From Ralstonia thomasii (lineage in GTDB: Bacteria > Pseudomonadota > Gammaproteobacteria > Burkholderiales > Burkholderiaceae), in NCBI RefSeq assembly GCF_958405895.1, contig NZ_CATZAR010000003.1: a DNA stretch of 64,000 nucleotides; one strand, 5' to 3'. A program made the position numbers and the translations under genes. The first letter of the stretch is position 1. Each line of letters opens with the position of its first letter. Under the pieces are notes generated by a model. That model saw only the letters and a program-made list of their open reading frames with translations. It made no database searches and was not told the DNA's origin. This document shows positions 28,652-36,790 of this stretch, piece by piece.

Positions 28652-29361
28652 GCCGAACCAACGCAAGCCCCGACGCTGCATGGCCGCCTGAGGAGTTCGA
28701 GGTGCAGTTGCGCGCAAAGGGCGCTGGCTACCACATCCATCATCCGTTCAACGTGCGCATGAACAATGGTGAACTGACGCCCGACCAGGTTCGGGGCTGG
28801 ATCGCCAACCGTTTTTATTACCAGATCAACATCCCTCGCAAGGATGGCGCCATCATCGCCAATTGCCCGGATCGCGAAACCCGCCGGCTTTGGGTGCAGA
28901 GAATTCTCGATCATGATGGGAATGCTGATAGCCCTGGCGGTATCGAGGCCTGGGTGCGGCTGGGTGAGGCTGCAGGCATACCTGAGCAAGACCTCTGGTC
29001 GCTCAAGCATGTAGTGCCGGGTGTACGCTTTGCCGTCGACGCTTACGTGAATTTTGCACGGAGCGTGCCGTGGCAAGAGGCGGTGTGCTCATCGCTGACC
29101 GAAATGTTTGCGCCAAAGATTCACCGCGACCGGCTAGCCAACTGGCCGCAACATTATCCGTGGATCGAAGCCGGTGGTCTGCACTACTTCCGCAGCCGGA
29201 TCACGCTCGCACAGCGCGATGTCGAACATGGCCTGAAGGTGACACTGGCACACTTCACGACACGTGCGCAGCAAGAGCGCGCCCTCGACATCCTGCAATT
29301 CAAACTTGATGTCCTCTGGTCGATGCTTGACGCGATTGAGCGCGCGTATCCCACTCGCTGA
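28648..29361 (+). CDS. pqqC: Pyrroloquinoline-quinone synthase PqqC
   Basis: 237 residues, all-helical, cofactor-less oxidase that performs the last ring closure and eight-electron oxidation to PQQ. Typical segments are YHIHHPFNVRMNNGELTPDQVRGW, NRFYYQINIPRKDGAII and the HYPWIEAGGLHYFRSRI active-site region. It starts with TTG in a TTGA overlap with the pqqB stop codon, so translation is coupled. Confidence 0.96.
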   Translation: MSRTNASPDAAWPPEEFEVQLRAKGAGYHIHHPFNVRMNNGELTPDQVRGWIANRFYYQINIPRKDGAIIANCPDRETRRLWVQRILDHDGNADSPGGIEAWVRLGEAAGIPEQDLWSLKHVVPGVRFAVDAYVNFARSVPWQEAVCSSLTEMFAPKIHRDRLANWPQHYPWIEAGGLHYFRSRITLAQRDVEHGLKVTLAHFTTRAQQERALDILQFKLDVLWSMLDAIERAYPTR

Positions 29362-29371
29362 GCACGCCACA

Positions 29372-29632
29372 ATGACGATCCCCAAGAAACCCCGCGTTGC
29401 CAAAATGTTTCGCCTGCAATGGGAGCCAGCCCAGCAAGCCCACGTACTGCTTTATCCGGAAGGCATGGTCAAGCTCAACCAGAGCGCAGCGGAAATCCTC
29501 AAACGCTGTGATGGCTCGCGCGACCTGTCCACGCTCGTGAATGAGCTCGAGCAGGCGTTCGGCTCGACGGGACTCCAGCAGGACGTGGAAGATTTCCTGC
29601 AAGCAGCCGCAGACCAAGGGTGGATCCAATGA
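29372..29632 (+). CDS. pqqD: PQQ biosynthesis chaperone PqqD
   Basis: 86 residues. PqqD is the RiPP recognition protein that binds PqqA and presents it to PqqE. The sequence PRVAKMFRLQWEPAQQAHVLLYPEGMVKLNQSAAEILKRCDG matches the winged-helix family. It begins ten bases after pqqC and its stop overlaps the pqqE ATG (ATGA). Confidence 0.95.
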   Translation: MTIPKKPRVAKMFRLQWEPAQQAHVLLYPEGMVKLNQSAAEILKRCDGSRDLSTLVNELEQAFGSTGLQQDVEDFLQAAADQGWIQ

Positions 29633-30789
29633 CCGACGTGCAAACCTTGCCTGTTGACGGCGCGGCTGTGTCGCCCCCGCTTTGGCTGCTTGCGGAGTTG
29701 ACGCATCGTTGCCCGCTTCACTGCGTGTTTTGCTACAACCCGGTTGACTTCGCACGCCGGCGCGACGAGCTCAGCACCGCACAATGGATCGACGTACTGC
29801 GCCAGGCGCGCCAGTTGGGCGCGGCTCAGTTGGGCTTTTCGGGGGGGGAGCCACTGCTGCGTGACGACCTTGAGGAACTCGTCGCCGAAGGGCGGCAACT
29901 GGGCTTCTACACCAACCTGATCACCTCGGGTATCGGATTGACCGAGGCCCGGCTGGCCCGTCTCAAGGCAGCTGGACTCGACCACATTCAGCTTTCTTTC
30001 CAGGACTCCACGCGCGAGATGAACGACTTTCTGTCGAACACGCGCACGTTCGATCTGAAATCACGCATTGCTTTGTTGATCAAGCAATACGACTATCCGA
30101 TGGTGCTGAACGTAGTACTGCACCGCCATAACCTCGATCATGTCGAGCGCATCATCGAGATGGCGGTAGCAATGGGCGTCGAGTATCTCGAACTTGCCAA
30201 TACTCAGTACTACGGGTGGGGGCTGATCAACCGGGCGCAGCTGATGCCCACGCGGGAGCAATTGCAGCGTGCCGAGGCGGTGGTGAATGCATACCGTGGG
30301 AAGCTCGGCAACCGGCTGCGCATCCTGTTCGTGGTGCCGGACTACTTCGAGTCCCGCCCCAAGGCTTGCATGAGCGGCTGGGGGGCGGTGTTCCTGGCTG
30401 TTACGCCAGATGGTACCGCCTTGCCATGCCATGCGGCGCAGACCATTCCTGGCTTGCGCTTTCCTAATGTCGCAGATATGCCGCTTGCTGAAATCTGGAA
30501 TCAAAGCGAGGCGTTCAACCACTTCCGTGGTGATGCCTGGATGCAGGAGCCCTGTCGCTCCTGCCCGGAAAAGCATAAGGATTTCGGTGGCTGTCGCTGC
30601 CAGGCACTTGCGCTCACAGGCGATGCGGCACAGGCTGATCCTGTGTGCGATAAGTCGCCCCATCACAGCCGGGTGCAAGAGATCGTGCTGCATGCCCGGC
30701 ACACGCAGCAAAGCGCCGTGACGGGCGAGCACCCCTTGATATTTCGCAGCGATGCCAACTCGCTGCGCCTGTCGAGTGCTCCCAAGTGA
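29629..30789 (+). CDS. pqqE: PqqA peptide cyclase PqqE (radical SAM)
   Basis: 386 residues. The radical SAM CX3CX2C cluster site is Cys28/Cys32/Cys35 (RCPLHCVFCYNP). The C terminus carries the SPASM-type Cys set for auxiliary clusters (ACMSGWG, LPCHAAQ, PCRSCPEKHKDFGGCRCQA, VCDKSPHH). It forms the Glu-Tyr carbon-carbon bond in PqqA. It ends the pqqBCDE run; no pqqF protease gene is present nearby, as in many PQQ producers. An IS3 remnant follows. Confidence 0.96.
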   Translation: MTDVQTLPVDGAAVSPPLWLLAELTHRCPLHCVFCYNPVDFARRRDELSTAQWIDVLRQARQLGAAQLGFSGGEPLLRDDLEELVAEGRQLGFYTNLITSGIGLTEARLARLKAAGLDHIQLSFQDSTREMNDFLSNTRTFDLKSRIALLIKQYDYPMVLNVVLHRHNLDHVERIIEMAVAMGVEYLELANTQYYGWGLINRAQLMPTREQLQRAEAVVNAYRGKLGNRLRILFVVPDYFESRPKACMSGWGAVFLAVTPDGTALPCHAAQTIPGLRFPNVADMPLAEIWNQSEAFNHFRGDAWMQEPCRSCPEKHKDFGGCRCQALALTGDAAQADPVCDKSPHHSRVQEIVLHARHTQQSAVTGEHPLIFRSDANSLRLSSAPK

Positions 30790-30856
30790 TCACCCGGGAC
30801 CGGGCACATTTAGGCGTTTTTCATCGAGCGCGCTCAACCCCATAGGACGAAGCGGA

Positions 30857-31045
30857 GTTGTCTTTCCAGCCTTCCCGCTGCAGCATCACGTGCACACGGC
30901 GATAGCCGTAATGGACGCGCGTTCCCGCAATCTCTTTGATGCACGCAAGCAGTGCCGACGAGTCGCGAGCAACCGACCGATACGCGTATAGCGAGCATGA
31001 CATGTGGAACAACGCGCAAGCCTTGGTCAGGCTCACGCAATAGCG
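30857..31045 (-). pseudogene. Remnant of an IS3-family transposase (OrfB N-terminal part)
   Basis: The minus strand encodes about 63 residues highly typical of IS3/IS407-type OrfB: SLTKACALFHMSCSLYAYRS, then VARDSSALLACIKEIAGTRV and HYGYRRVHVMLQREGWKDN. The DDE catalytic core is missing and both ends are cut. It fills the gap between pqqE and the histidine kinase gene. No terminal repeats were identified. Confidence 0.8.
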
Positions 31046-31052
31046 GTCAACA

Positions 31053-32549
31053 TCACCCACTGGCGGCACCCGCCAACTGGAAGCAAAACACCGCACCCTT
31101 TCCGGGCTGCGGCACCAGCCGGATTTCGCTGCCATGCAGCTGCAGGATTCGCTGCACGATCATCAGCCCGAGCCCACCGCTGCGTGAGCCATCGCTGCGG
31201 GCACCGCTCATGAACACTGGACGCACGAAGAGTCCCTTCTGAAGTTCACCTGGGATACCCGGCCCGGTGTCGCTAACCTGGACCGCGACCCCAGTATTCG
31301 TTGGACGCAACTGCACCTCGATCGCGCCGCCTACTGGCGTATGGTGGATGGCGTTGTCGAGCAGGTTTGTTAACACGCGCTCGATCATGCCCAAGTCGGC
31401 CGACACGATGGGCAGACCGGGCGCAATGTCTGGCTTGAGTTGTTGCTGACGCGCCCCTGCTGCCAACTCGAACTTCTGAAACACGTCTTGTACCAGGTCG
31501 GCCAACGCGAAATTTTCCTTTTCTGGCTTAACCACGCCGTACTCAAGCCGTGCTAGCTCAAATAGCTCCTGTGCGAGCCGGCCAACCTTGCGGCTCTGAC
31601 CGAGCGCAATGTCGAGGTAGCGGCGGCGCTCTTCGTCGTCGAGGATACCGGCCTTCAGTCGGAGCGTTTCCAGGTAGCCGTGTAGTGAAGTCAGGGGCGT
31701 GCGCAGGTCATGCGAGATATTGGCGACGAGTTCGCGGCGCTGCTGGTCCTGCAGCGTCAGCTCTCGCCACTGCTCAGCAATGCGCCGCGTCATCTGCACG
31801 AAGGCCTGGCTCAGTGTCGCTATTTCTCCGCCACCGCGCGCAATGCGCTCCAGCGTCGCCGTTTGGCTTTCGAGCGATCCGATTCCTTCGGATTCGAAGC
31901 GTCGGACTACAGCCGTCAGCTCGCGCAGAGGCCGCGTGATGAGCCAGAACGCCACCGTGCCCGCTACAAGCCCGAGAAGAGCCACCAGCCCCATGGACCA
32001 CAGCGTTGTCCGCAAAACGTTGTCAGCCGCCACGTGCGCGGCAACGGCGTCGTGGTCCTCGCCCTGCAGCACCACGTAGACGTAACCTGCGTCTCGGCCA
32101 TCAACGCGCATCGGCGCGGCGCTAAAAACTTTGGGCGTTTGCAAGTTGCGTGGATCGTCACCGAGGACCGGCATCGTCGCACCAGCGAGCAGTCTGCGCA
32201 CCGGTGCGAGGTCGACGCGGTCGCGCTTGAGGTGGCCGGGGGGCGCCGCTTGCGCCGCAATGTGGCCGTCAGGCGAGAGCAGGTAGACCTCTACGCTAGG
32301 ATTCACCGCCATCAGTTTGTCGAACAGATCTTTCACCGCGACAGGGTTTAGTCCTTCCGGTCGCATCAGTTCGGCATTCTCCGCGATGTGTGCGGCCAAC
32401 CCGCTCGACAAGCGTTGGATCACCTCCTGCTCGTGACGTCCGTTCGAGCGCAATTGCAGCCAAGCCGAAGTGCCGCAGCACACCAGCAACAGCACAGCGA
32501 ATACCAGCGAGAGCCGTCGAGATAGCACTGCCTCCCCTCGTCCACTCAT
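31053..32549 (-). CDS. Sensor histidine kinase of the MsrP/MxKDx locus
   Basis: 498 residues. TM1 is near residues 12-30, a periplasmic sensor follows (about 31-185) and TM2 is near LWSMGLVALLGLVAGTVAFWL. Then come HAMP, HisKA (ELVANISHDLRTPLTSLHGYLETL, phospho-His in the H box) and HATPase_c (NLLDNAIHHTP, DTGPGIP, GGLGLMIVQRILQLHG). It overlaps the response regulator gene by four bases. Position beside cytochrome b and MsrP-like genes suggests it senses envelope oxidants, as HprSR (YedVW) does in E. coli. That role is inferred from context only. Confidence 0.9.
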   Translation of the reverse strand: MSGRGEAVLSRRLSLVFAVLLLVCCGTSAWLQLRSNGRHEQEVIQRLSSGLAAHIAENAELMRPEGLNPVAVKDLFDKLMAVNPSVEVYLLSPDGHIAAQAAPPGHLKRDRVDLAPVRRLLAGATMPVLGDDPRNLQTPKVFSAAPMRVDGRDAGYVYVVLQGEDHDAVAAHVAADNVLRTTLWSMGLVALLGLVAGTVAFWLITRPLRELTAVVRRFESEGIGSLESQTATLERIARGGGEIATLSQAFVQMTRRIAEQWRELTLQDQQRRELVANISHDLRTPLTSLHGYLETLRLKAGILDDEERRRYLDIALGQSRKVGRLAQELFELARLEYGVVKPEKENFALADLVQDVFQKFELAAGARQQQLKPDIAPGLPIVSADLGMIERVLTNLLDNAIHHTPVGGAIEVQLRPTNTGVAVQVSDTGPGIPGELQKGLFVRPVFMSGARSDGSRSGGLGLMIVQRILQLHGSEIRLVPQPGKGAVFCFQLAGAASG

Positions 32550-33274
32550 GCTGCGTCCTCCTTGCCGTCTGCCCCGATAGAGAGCTTGTAGCCGCGCCCC
32601 CAGACGGTGAGTATGCGCCGCGGCTGCGCCGGGTCGACCTCGACCTTGGCTCGCAGCCGGTTGATGTGAGTGTTAACCGTATGCTCGTAGCCGTCGTGCT
32701 GGTAGCCCCAGACTTGATTGAGCAGGTCGAGCCTCGAAAACACTTTGCCCGGATGACGTGCGAAGAAATGAAGTAGGTCGAACTCGCGCGGCGTGAGTTC
32801 GATCGGTTTGCCGTCGACGCGCACCTCGCGCGCTAGTGGTTCGATCTCAAGATTGCCTAGTGTGAGGCTACCCGACTCCATGCGCGCGTTACGCGCCAGC
32901 GCGTCGGTACGTCGAATCAGTGCCTTCACGCGCGCCACCAGCTCCAACACCGAGAAGGGCTTGGCAAGGTAGTCGTCTGCGCCGAGCTCCAGCCCCAAGA
33001 TGCGGTGCACCTCGGTCGACCGGGCACTGATGATGATGATTGGCGTGTAGCGGGCCTGGACCCGCGCGCGGCGGCAAATCTCCAGGCCGTCGATGCCAGG
33101 CAGCATCAGGTCGAGCACCAGCGCATCCCAGTTGCCCCGTTCCATTTCCCGCTGGCCCGCATGGCCGTCAGCCGCGTGCACCACCGCATAACCCTCGTCC
33201 CGGAGGTGCATGCGCAGCAATTCCGCGATGTGTGCGTCATCTTCAACGAGCAGGACGCGTTTGGCAGAGTCCAT
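32546..33274 (-). CDS. OmpR-family response regulator
   Basis: 242 residues. The receiver domain carries LLVEDDAHIAELL, the phospho-acceptor Asp in DALVLDLMLPG, and the switch Lys in YLAKPFSVLEL. The winged-helix DNA-binding domain includes ELTPREFDLLHFFARHPGKVFSRLDLLNQVWG and ends in the typical wing VWGRGYKLS. It is the first gene of the regulator-kinase pair and diverges from the cytochrome b / MsrP-like genes. A CTAAAG-CGTT-CTTTAG dyad lies 22 bases upstream of its ATG. Confidence 0.93.
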   Translation of the reverse strand: MDSAKRVLLVEDDAHIAELLRMHLRDEGYAVVHAADGHAGQREMERGNWDALVLDLMLPGIDGLEICRRARVQARYTPIIIISARSTEVHRILGLELGADDYLAKPFSVLELVARVKALIRRTDALARNARMESGSLTLGNLEIEPLAREVRVDGKPIELTPREFDLLHFFARHPGKVFSRLDLLNQVWGYQHDGYEHTVNTHINRLRAKVEVDPAQPRRILTVWGRGYKLSIGADGKEDAA

Positions 33275-33295
33275 GGGGCGTGGGGAAAGGGATGT

Positions 33296-33311
33296 CTAAA
33301 GCGTTCTTTAG
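33296..33311. promoter_or_regulatory. Dyad CTAAAG-CGTT-CTTTAG in the divergent promoter region
   Basis: A perfect 6-bp inverted repeat lies between the response-regulator gene and the cytochrome b gene. It is a candidate operator for autoregulation or for divergent control of the repair genes. OmpR-family sites are more often direct repeats, so this is tentative. Confidence 0.4.
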
Positions 33312-33406
33312 GACTGATTGTCCCGCGATCTGACCGGCGCAGTTATCACAATTAATTGAACTTTGCGTGATGAATCGGTCAGGGGAAGCGCCCAAGAATA
33401 CGTTCC

Positions 33407-34081
33407 ATGAAACGCGACGCCCACCTCTCTATGCCCACCAGCATCGACACCAGTCCGGTGCATCCGTTGTGGATGCGCTGTACGCACTGGTTCAATGCCT
33501 TGGCAGTGATGGTGTTGGTGCTGAGTGGTTGGCGCATCTACAACGCTGCACCGTTCTTTCCATTCACTATCCCAGCCTCCGCTACTTTGGGCGGATGGCT
33601 GGGAGGGGCGCTTCAGTGGCACTTCGCAGCGATGTGGTTGCTGGTGGTCAACGGCTTGGTCTACCTAGTCATGAATGTCGCCAGCGGCCGACTGGCCCGC
33701 AAATTTTTCCCAGTCACGCCGGCGGGTGTGCGGTGTGACATGGTCGCAGCGCTCAAGGGAAGGCTCTCGCATGCCGACCCGCGCCACTACAACAACGTGC
33801 AGCGGCTCGCCTATCTGTTGGTGATATTGGACATCGTGCTGTTGGTGCTTTCGGGCTTGGTACTGTGGAAGTCGGTGCAGTTCGCGACCCTGCGAGAGCT
33901 ACTTGGTGGCTACGAGGTAGCTCGCCGCATCCACTTCTGCGCGATGGCCGGCGCTGTGGCGTTCGTGGTGGTGCACCTTGTGATGGTAGCTCTGGTGCCA
34001 CGCACCCTGCTGACGATGTTAGGCGGCCGCGTGGCTGGCACCCCCTCCCCGATCCAGGACCGGTCGTCGCACGACGCCTGA
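33407..34081 (+). CDS. Membrane cytochrome b (YedZ1/MsrQ-like role), b561-type
   Basis: 224 residues with four main hydrophobic segments and His residues placed for heme b (PLWMRCTHWFNALAVM, LQWHFAAMWLL, RRIHFCAMAG, VVVHLVMVAL). This resembles Ni,Fe-hydrogenase/formate dehydrogenase type cytochrome b subunits rather than classical six-helix MsrQ. It probably hands quinol electrons to the molybdoenzyme encoded nine bases downstream. It diverges from the two-component genes. Confidence 0.85.
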   Translation: MKRDAHLSMPTSIDTSPVHPLWMRCTHWFNALAVMVLVLSGWRIYNAAPFFPFTIPASATLGGWLGGALQWHFAAMWLLVVNGLVYLVMNVASGRLARKFFPVTPAGVRCDMVAALKGRLSHADPRHYNNVQRLAYLLVILDIVLLVLSGLVLWKSVQFATLRELLGGYEVARRIHFCAMAGAVAFVVVHLVMVALVPRTLLTMLGGRVAGTPSPIQDRSSHDA

Positions 34082-34089
34082 TTCGTCCC

Positions 34090-34881
34090 ATGAAGATATT
34101 CAAAGCTCCCAGATTCGACGGCATTGATGGTGACGCTGTGCTCATCGAGGCACGCCGGCAGATTGCCCGTCACGTCAACCTGCCCGCGCGTCGTGCTTTC
34201 CTGCAGCGCTCGCTCACGCTGGGCGGCCTGTCGCTGCTGACCGGCTGCAGCATCTCTGACAACGAGCAGGTCGAGGCGGCTCTCTCGCGTATCTCACGCT
34301 TCAACGACAAGGTTCAGGGCCTGATCTTTGACCCGAACCAACTGGCCCCCACGTACCCTGACTCGATGATCACGCGCCCCTTTCCGTTCAATGCCTACTA
34401 CGGCGAGGATGAGGTGCGCCAGGTTGATGAGCAGGCATGGCGGCTTGAGGTTACCGGTCTTGTCTCCGACCGACGTCAATGGAATCTAGCCGACCTGCGT
34501 GCGATGCAACAGTACGACCAAGTGACACGCCATATCTGCGTGGAGGGCTGGAGTGCGATCGGTAAGTGGGGAGGCGTGCGCTTTGGTGACTTTCTACGCC
34601 GAGTTGGCGCCGACTTGAGCGCCAAATACGTCGGTTTCAAGTGCGCTGACGACTACTACACCAGCATCGACATGGCGACCGCGCTACATCCTCAGACACT
34701 CATGGCCATAACCTATGACGGCGCGCCGTTACCTCCGAAGTATGGCTTCCCGATGAAGCTGCGAATGCCCACCAAGCTGGGCTACAAGAATCCGAAGCAT
34801 ATTCGGGCCATTTTTGTGACCAATACCTATCCCGGTGGCTACTGGGAAGACCAGGGCTACAACTGGTTCGGCGGGAGTTGA
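34090..34881 (+). CDS. Molybdopterin-dependent oxidoreductase, MsrP/YedY1-like
   Basis: 263 residues of the sulfite-oxidase fold. A twin-Arg-like leader (RRAFLQRSLTLGGLSLL, Arg34-Arg35) runs into a lipobox-like LTGC (Cys53), so export and possibly lipid anchoring are likely. The molybdenum-ligand Cys is in HICVEGWS (Cys150). WRLEVTGLVSDRRQW and HPQTLMAITYDGAPLPPKYG are family segments. It is shorter than E. coli MsrP (about 334 residues), like the YedY1 forms found beside methionine-rich proteins. The likely reaction is reduction of periplasmic methionine sulfoxide, inferred from neighbours. Confidence 0.85.
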   Translation: MKIFKAPRFDGIDGDAVLIEARRQIARHVNLPARRAFLQRSLTLGGLSLLTGCSISDNEQVEAALSRISRFNDKVQGLIFDPNQLAPTYPDSMITRPFPFNAYYGEDEVRQVDEQAWRLEVTGLVSDRRQWNLADLRAMQQYDQVTRHICVEGWSAIGKWGGVRFGDFLRRVGADLSAKYVGFKCADDYYTSIDMATALHPQTLMAITYDGAPLPPKYGFPMKLRMPTKLGYKNPKHIRAIFVTNTYPGGYWEDQGYNWFGGS

Positions 34882-34999
34882 GCCCCACGTCCGCTCCCCG
34901 GACTGTGGCTTGGCTGCCAATGAAAGCGAGAGGCCGTGTTCACAAGGACCGCGCCATACATAGGCAATGCAAGCATCATCACTTACTTAGGAGAATCAC

Positions 35000-35344
35000 A
35001 TGAACAAGTTCGCTACCACTCTGCTCGCTGTCAGCCTGACCTTCGGCGGTGCCTCGGCCGTTTTCGCTGCGGACGCCATGGGCAAGGATGCGATGTCGAA
35101 GGATGCGATGTCGAAGGACGCGATGTCGAAGGACGCGATGTCGAAGGACGCGATGTCGAAGGACGCGATGTCGAAGGATGCGATGTCGAAGGATGCGATG
35201 TCGAAGGATGCGATGTCGAGGGATGCGATGTCGAAGGATGCGATGTCGAAAGATGCGATGTCGAAAGATGCGATGAAGAAAGACTCGATGAAGAAGGACG
35301 CGATGAAGAAGGACGCGATGAAGAAGGACGCGATGTCGCAGTAA
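35000..35344 (+). CDS. Pentapeptide MxKDx repeat protein (methionine-rich, MrpX-like)
   Basis: 114 residues: a Sec signal peptide (LLAVSLTFGGASAVFAADA) followed by some 17 tandem pentapeptides of the type MSKDA, ending in MKKDA copies. Methionine is every fifth residue. This is the MXKDX repeat family (TIGR02953). In Azospira suillum a methionine-rich periplasmic peptide (MrpX) encoded beside a YedY-type enzyme scavenges hypochlorite and is then reduced again. The same pairing is seen here. Ribosome site AGGAG precedes the ATG. The DNA is a 15-base tandem repeat and probably length-variable. Confidence 0.9.
   Translation: MNKFATTLLAVSLTFGGASAVFAADAMGKDAMSKDAMSKDAMSKDAMSKDAMSKDAMSKDAMSKDAMSKDAMSRDAMSKDAMSKDAMSKDAMKKDSMKKDAMKKDAMKKDAMSQ
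35084..35338. repeat. 15-base tandem repeat coding for MSKDA units
   Basis: About 17 copies of a GATGCGATGTCGAAG-like unit, with GAT/GAC and AAG/AAA synonymous changes and a switch to AAGAAGGACGCGAT units at the end. The unit length is a multiple of three, so copy changes keep frame. Confidence 0.93.
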
Positions 35345-35389
35345 GCCTCCTTTGACGCCCCTCCAACTCGAGATAAGGAAAGTCGCACC

Positions 35390-36790
35390 ATGACTCTCTT
35401 CATCATTTCGTTCCTTGGAGGGGCGCTGACCGTGCTTGCTCCATGCATCCTGCCGGTCATCCCCTTTGTGTTCGCAAGGGTCGACCAGCCATTCGTCAAA
35501 AGTGGGCTTCCTATGCTGGTGGGGATGGCCTCCACTTTTGCAGCGGTCGGAACACTTGGCGCTGCGGCAGGCAGTTGGGCAGTAGAAGCCAACGAGTATG
35601 GCCGAATCGCTGCAACCGCGTTGCTAGGGCTCATGGGAGCTGCGATGGTCTTTCCTCGCCTAGCTGAACGTCTCACACGCCCCCTGGTCTCTGTTGGCTT
35701 GGATCTGTCCAATGCCGCCAATGCACATACTGCAATGGCCGGGAACTGTGTGCTCCCCTCCTTTATTCGGGGGGTCGCGACGGGGCTTCTATGGGCGCCA
35801 TGTGCCGGTCCGATACTTGGATTAATTCTTACTGGCGCTGTTCTTCAAGGGCCAAACGTCAAAACCTCTCTGTTGCTGTTAGCGTACGGCGCTGGCGCCG
35901 TGAGTTCTCTTGCACTGGTTCTCCTGGCCGGCCACAGGATTTTTGCCGCCATGAAACGCTCCCTCGGCATTGGCGAGTGGTTTCGAAAAGGTCTAGGGAT
36001 AACAGTGCTTTCTGGCGCGGTCGTAGTCATGACCGGCGTAGACACAGGGTGGCTTGCTCAAGTTTCATCGGGCAGCGTCGAAGCGTCGGTTGAAAAAATG
36101 CTGCTCCAACATTTCGCTCCAAGGCAGACCGGGAAAATGCCTATCGTTGACGGGCAACAGCAGGCAAAAAGGAATGCACCCGGAGGTCGTCTCATCCTTG
36201 TACAGGCGCAGCAGAATCGACAACCCCTGAATTTGCCAGTTGAGGGGCTTTTTCCACCGTTGACTGGCGCCGTTGAATGGTTGAACTCACCTCCGCTCAC
36301 GGTTGAGGCGTTGCGCGGCAAGGTGGTGCTGGTGAATTTCTGGACCTTCGGTTGTATCAATTGCCGCAACGTCCTGCCCTATGTGCGCGAATGGGACCGG
36401 AAATACAAGGACCAGGGACTTGTTGTCGTGAGTGTTCATGCACCCGAGTTTGCGTACGAGAAGAACATCGAGAACGTGAAGCGTGCCGCAAGCGAACTTG
36501 GCGCGAGCTTCCCCATAGCGATCGATAACCGATTTGAGATATGGAAAGCCTTCAACAATAACTACTGGCCGGCCAATTATTTTATTGATTCCCAGGGGCG
36601 CATTCGCTTCCATCATTTCGGTGAAGGCGAGTACGAAAAGTCAGAGCGTGTGATTCAGCAACTCCTCAAGGAGGCGCGAGTCGGAAATCGGCCGGTACCC
36701 ATGACCGAGACCACGCTTGAAACGCTGAACGCTGCTTTGGCCCTCCAACGCGCGGGAGATTTCGTTGCGGCTGGGGTTGGCGCTGGATGA
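35390..36790 (+). CDS. DipZ-like protein: CcdA-type membrane domain fused to thioredoxin-like domain
   Basis: 466 residues. The N-terminal part (1 to about 230) is a DsbD/CcdA-like thiol-electron channel with LAPCILPVIPF and GLLWAPCAGPILG holding the paired Cys. The C-terminal part is a TlpA-like periplasmic thioredoxin with a WTFGCINCRN active site (CxxC near residue 321), then FPIAIDNRFEIWKAFNN and WPANYFIDSQGRIRFHHFGEG. It moves reducing equivalents from cytosolic thioredoxin to periplasmic thiols. Encoded 45 bases after the MxKDx gene, it probably serves repair of oxidised envelope proteins. Confidence 0.9.
   Translation: MTLFIISFLGGALTVLAPCILPVIPFVFARVDQPFVKSGLPMLVGMASTFAAVGTLGAAAGSWAVEANEYGRIAATALLGLMGAAMVFPRLAERLTRPLVSVGLDLSNAANAHTAMAGNCVLPSFIRGVATGLLWAPCAGPILGLILTGAVLQGPNVKTSLLLLAYGAGAVSSLALVLLAGHRIFAAMKRSLGIGEWFRKGLGITVLSGAVVVMTGVDTGWLAQVSSGSVEASVEKMLLQHFAPRQTGKMPIVDGQQQAKRNAPGGRLILVQAQQNRQPLNLPVEGLFPPLTGAVEWLNSPPLTVEALRGKVVLVNFWTFGCINCRNVLPYVREWDRKYKDQGLVVVSVHAPEFAYEKNIENVKRAASELGASFPIAIDNRFEIWKAFNNNYWPANYFIDSQGRIRFHHFGEGEYEKSERVIQQLLKEARVGNRPVPMTETTLETLNAALALQRAGDFVAAGVGAG

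Noticed and set aside
35084..35338. Dense short tandem repeats that could be taken for a CRISPR-like or satellite array
   Set aside because: The units are directly adjacent, 15 bases long, without spacers, and read in frame as MSKDA pentapeptides after a signal peptide.
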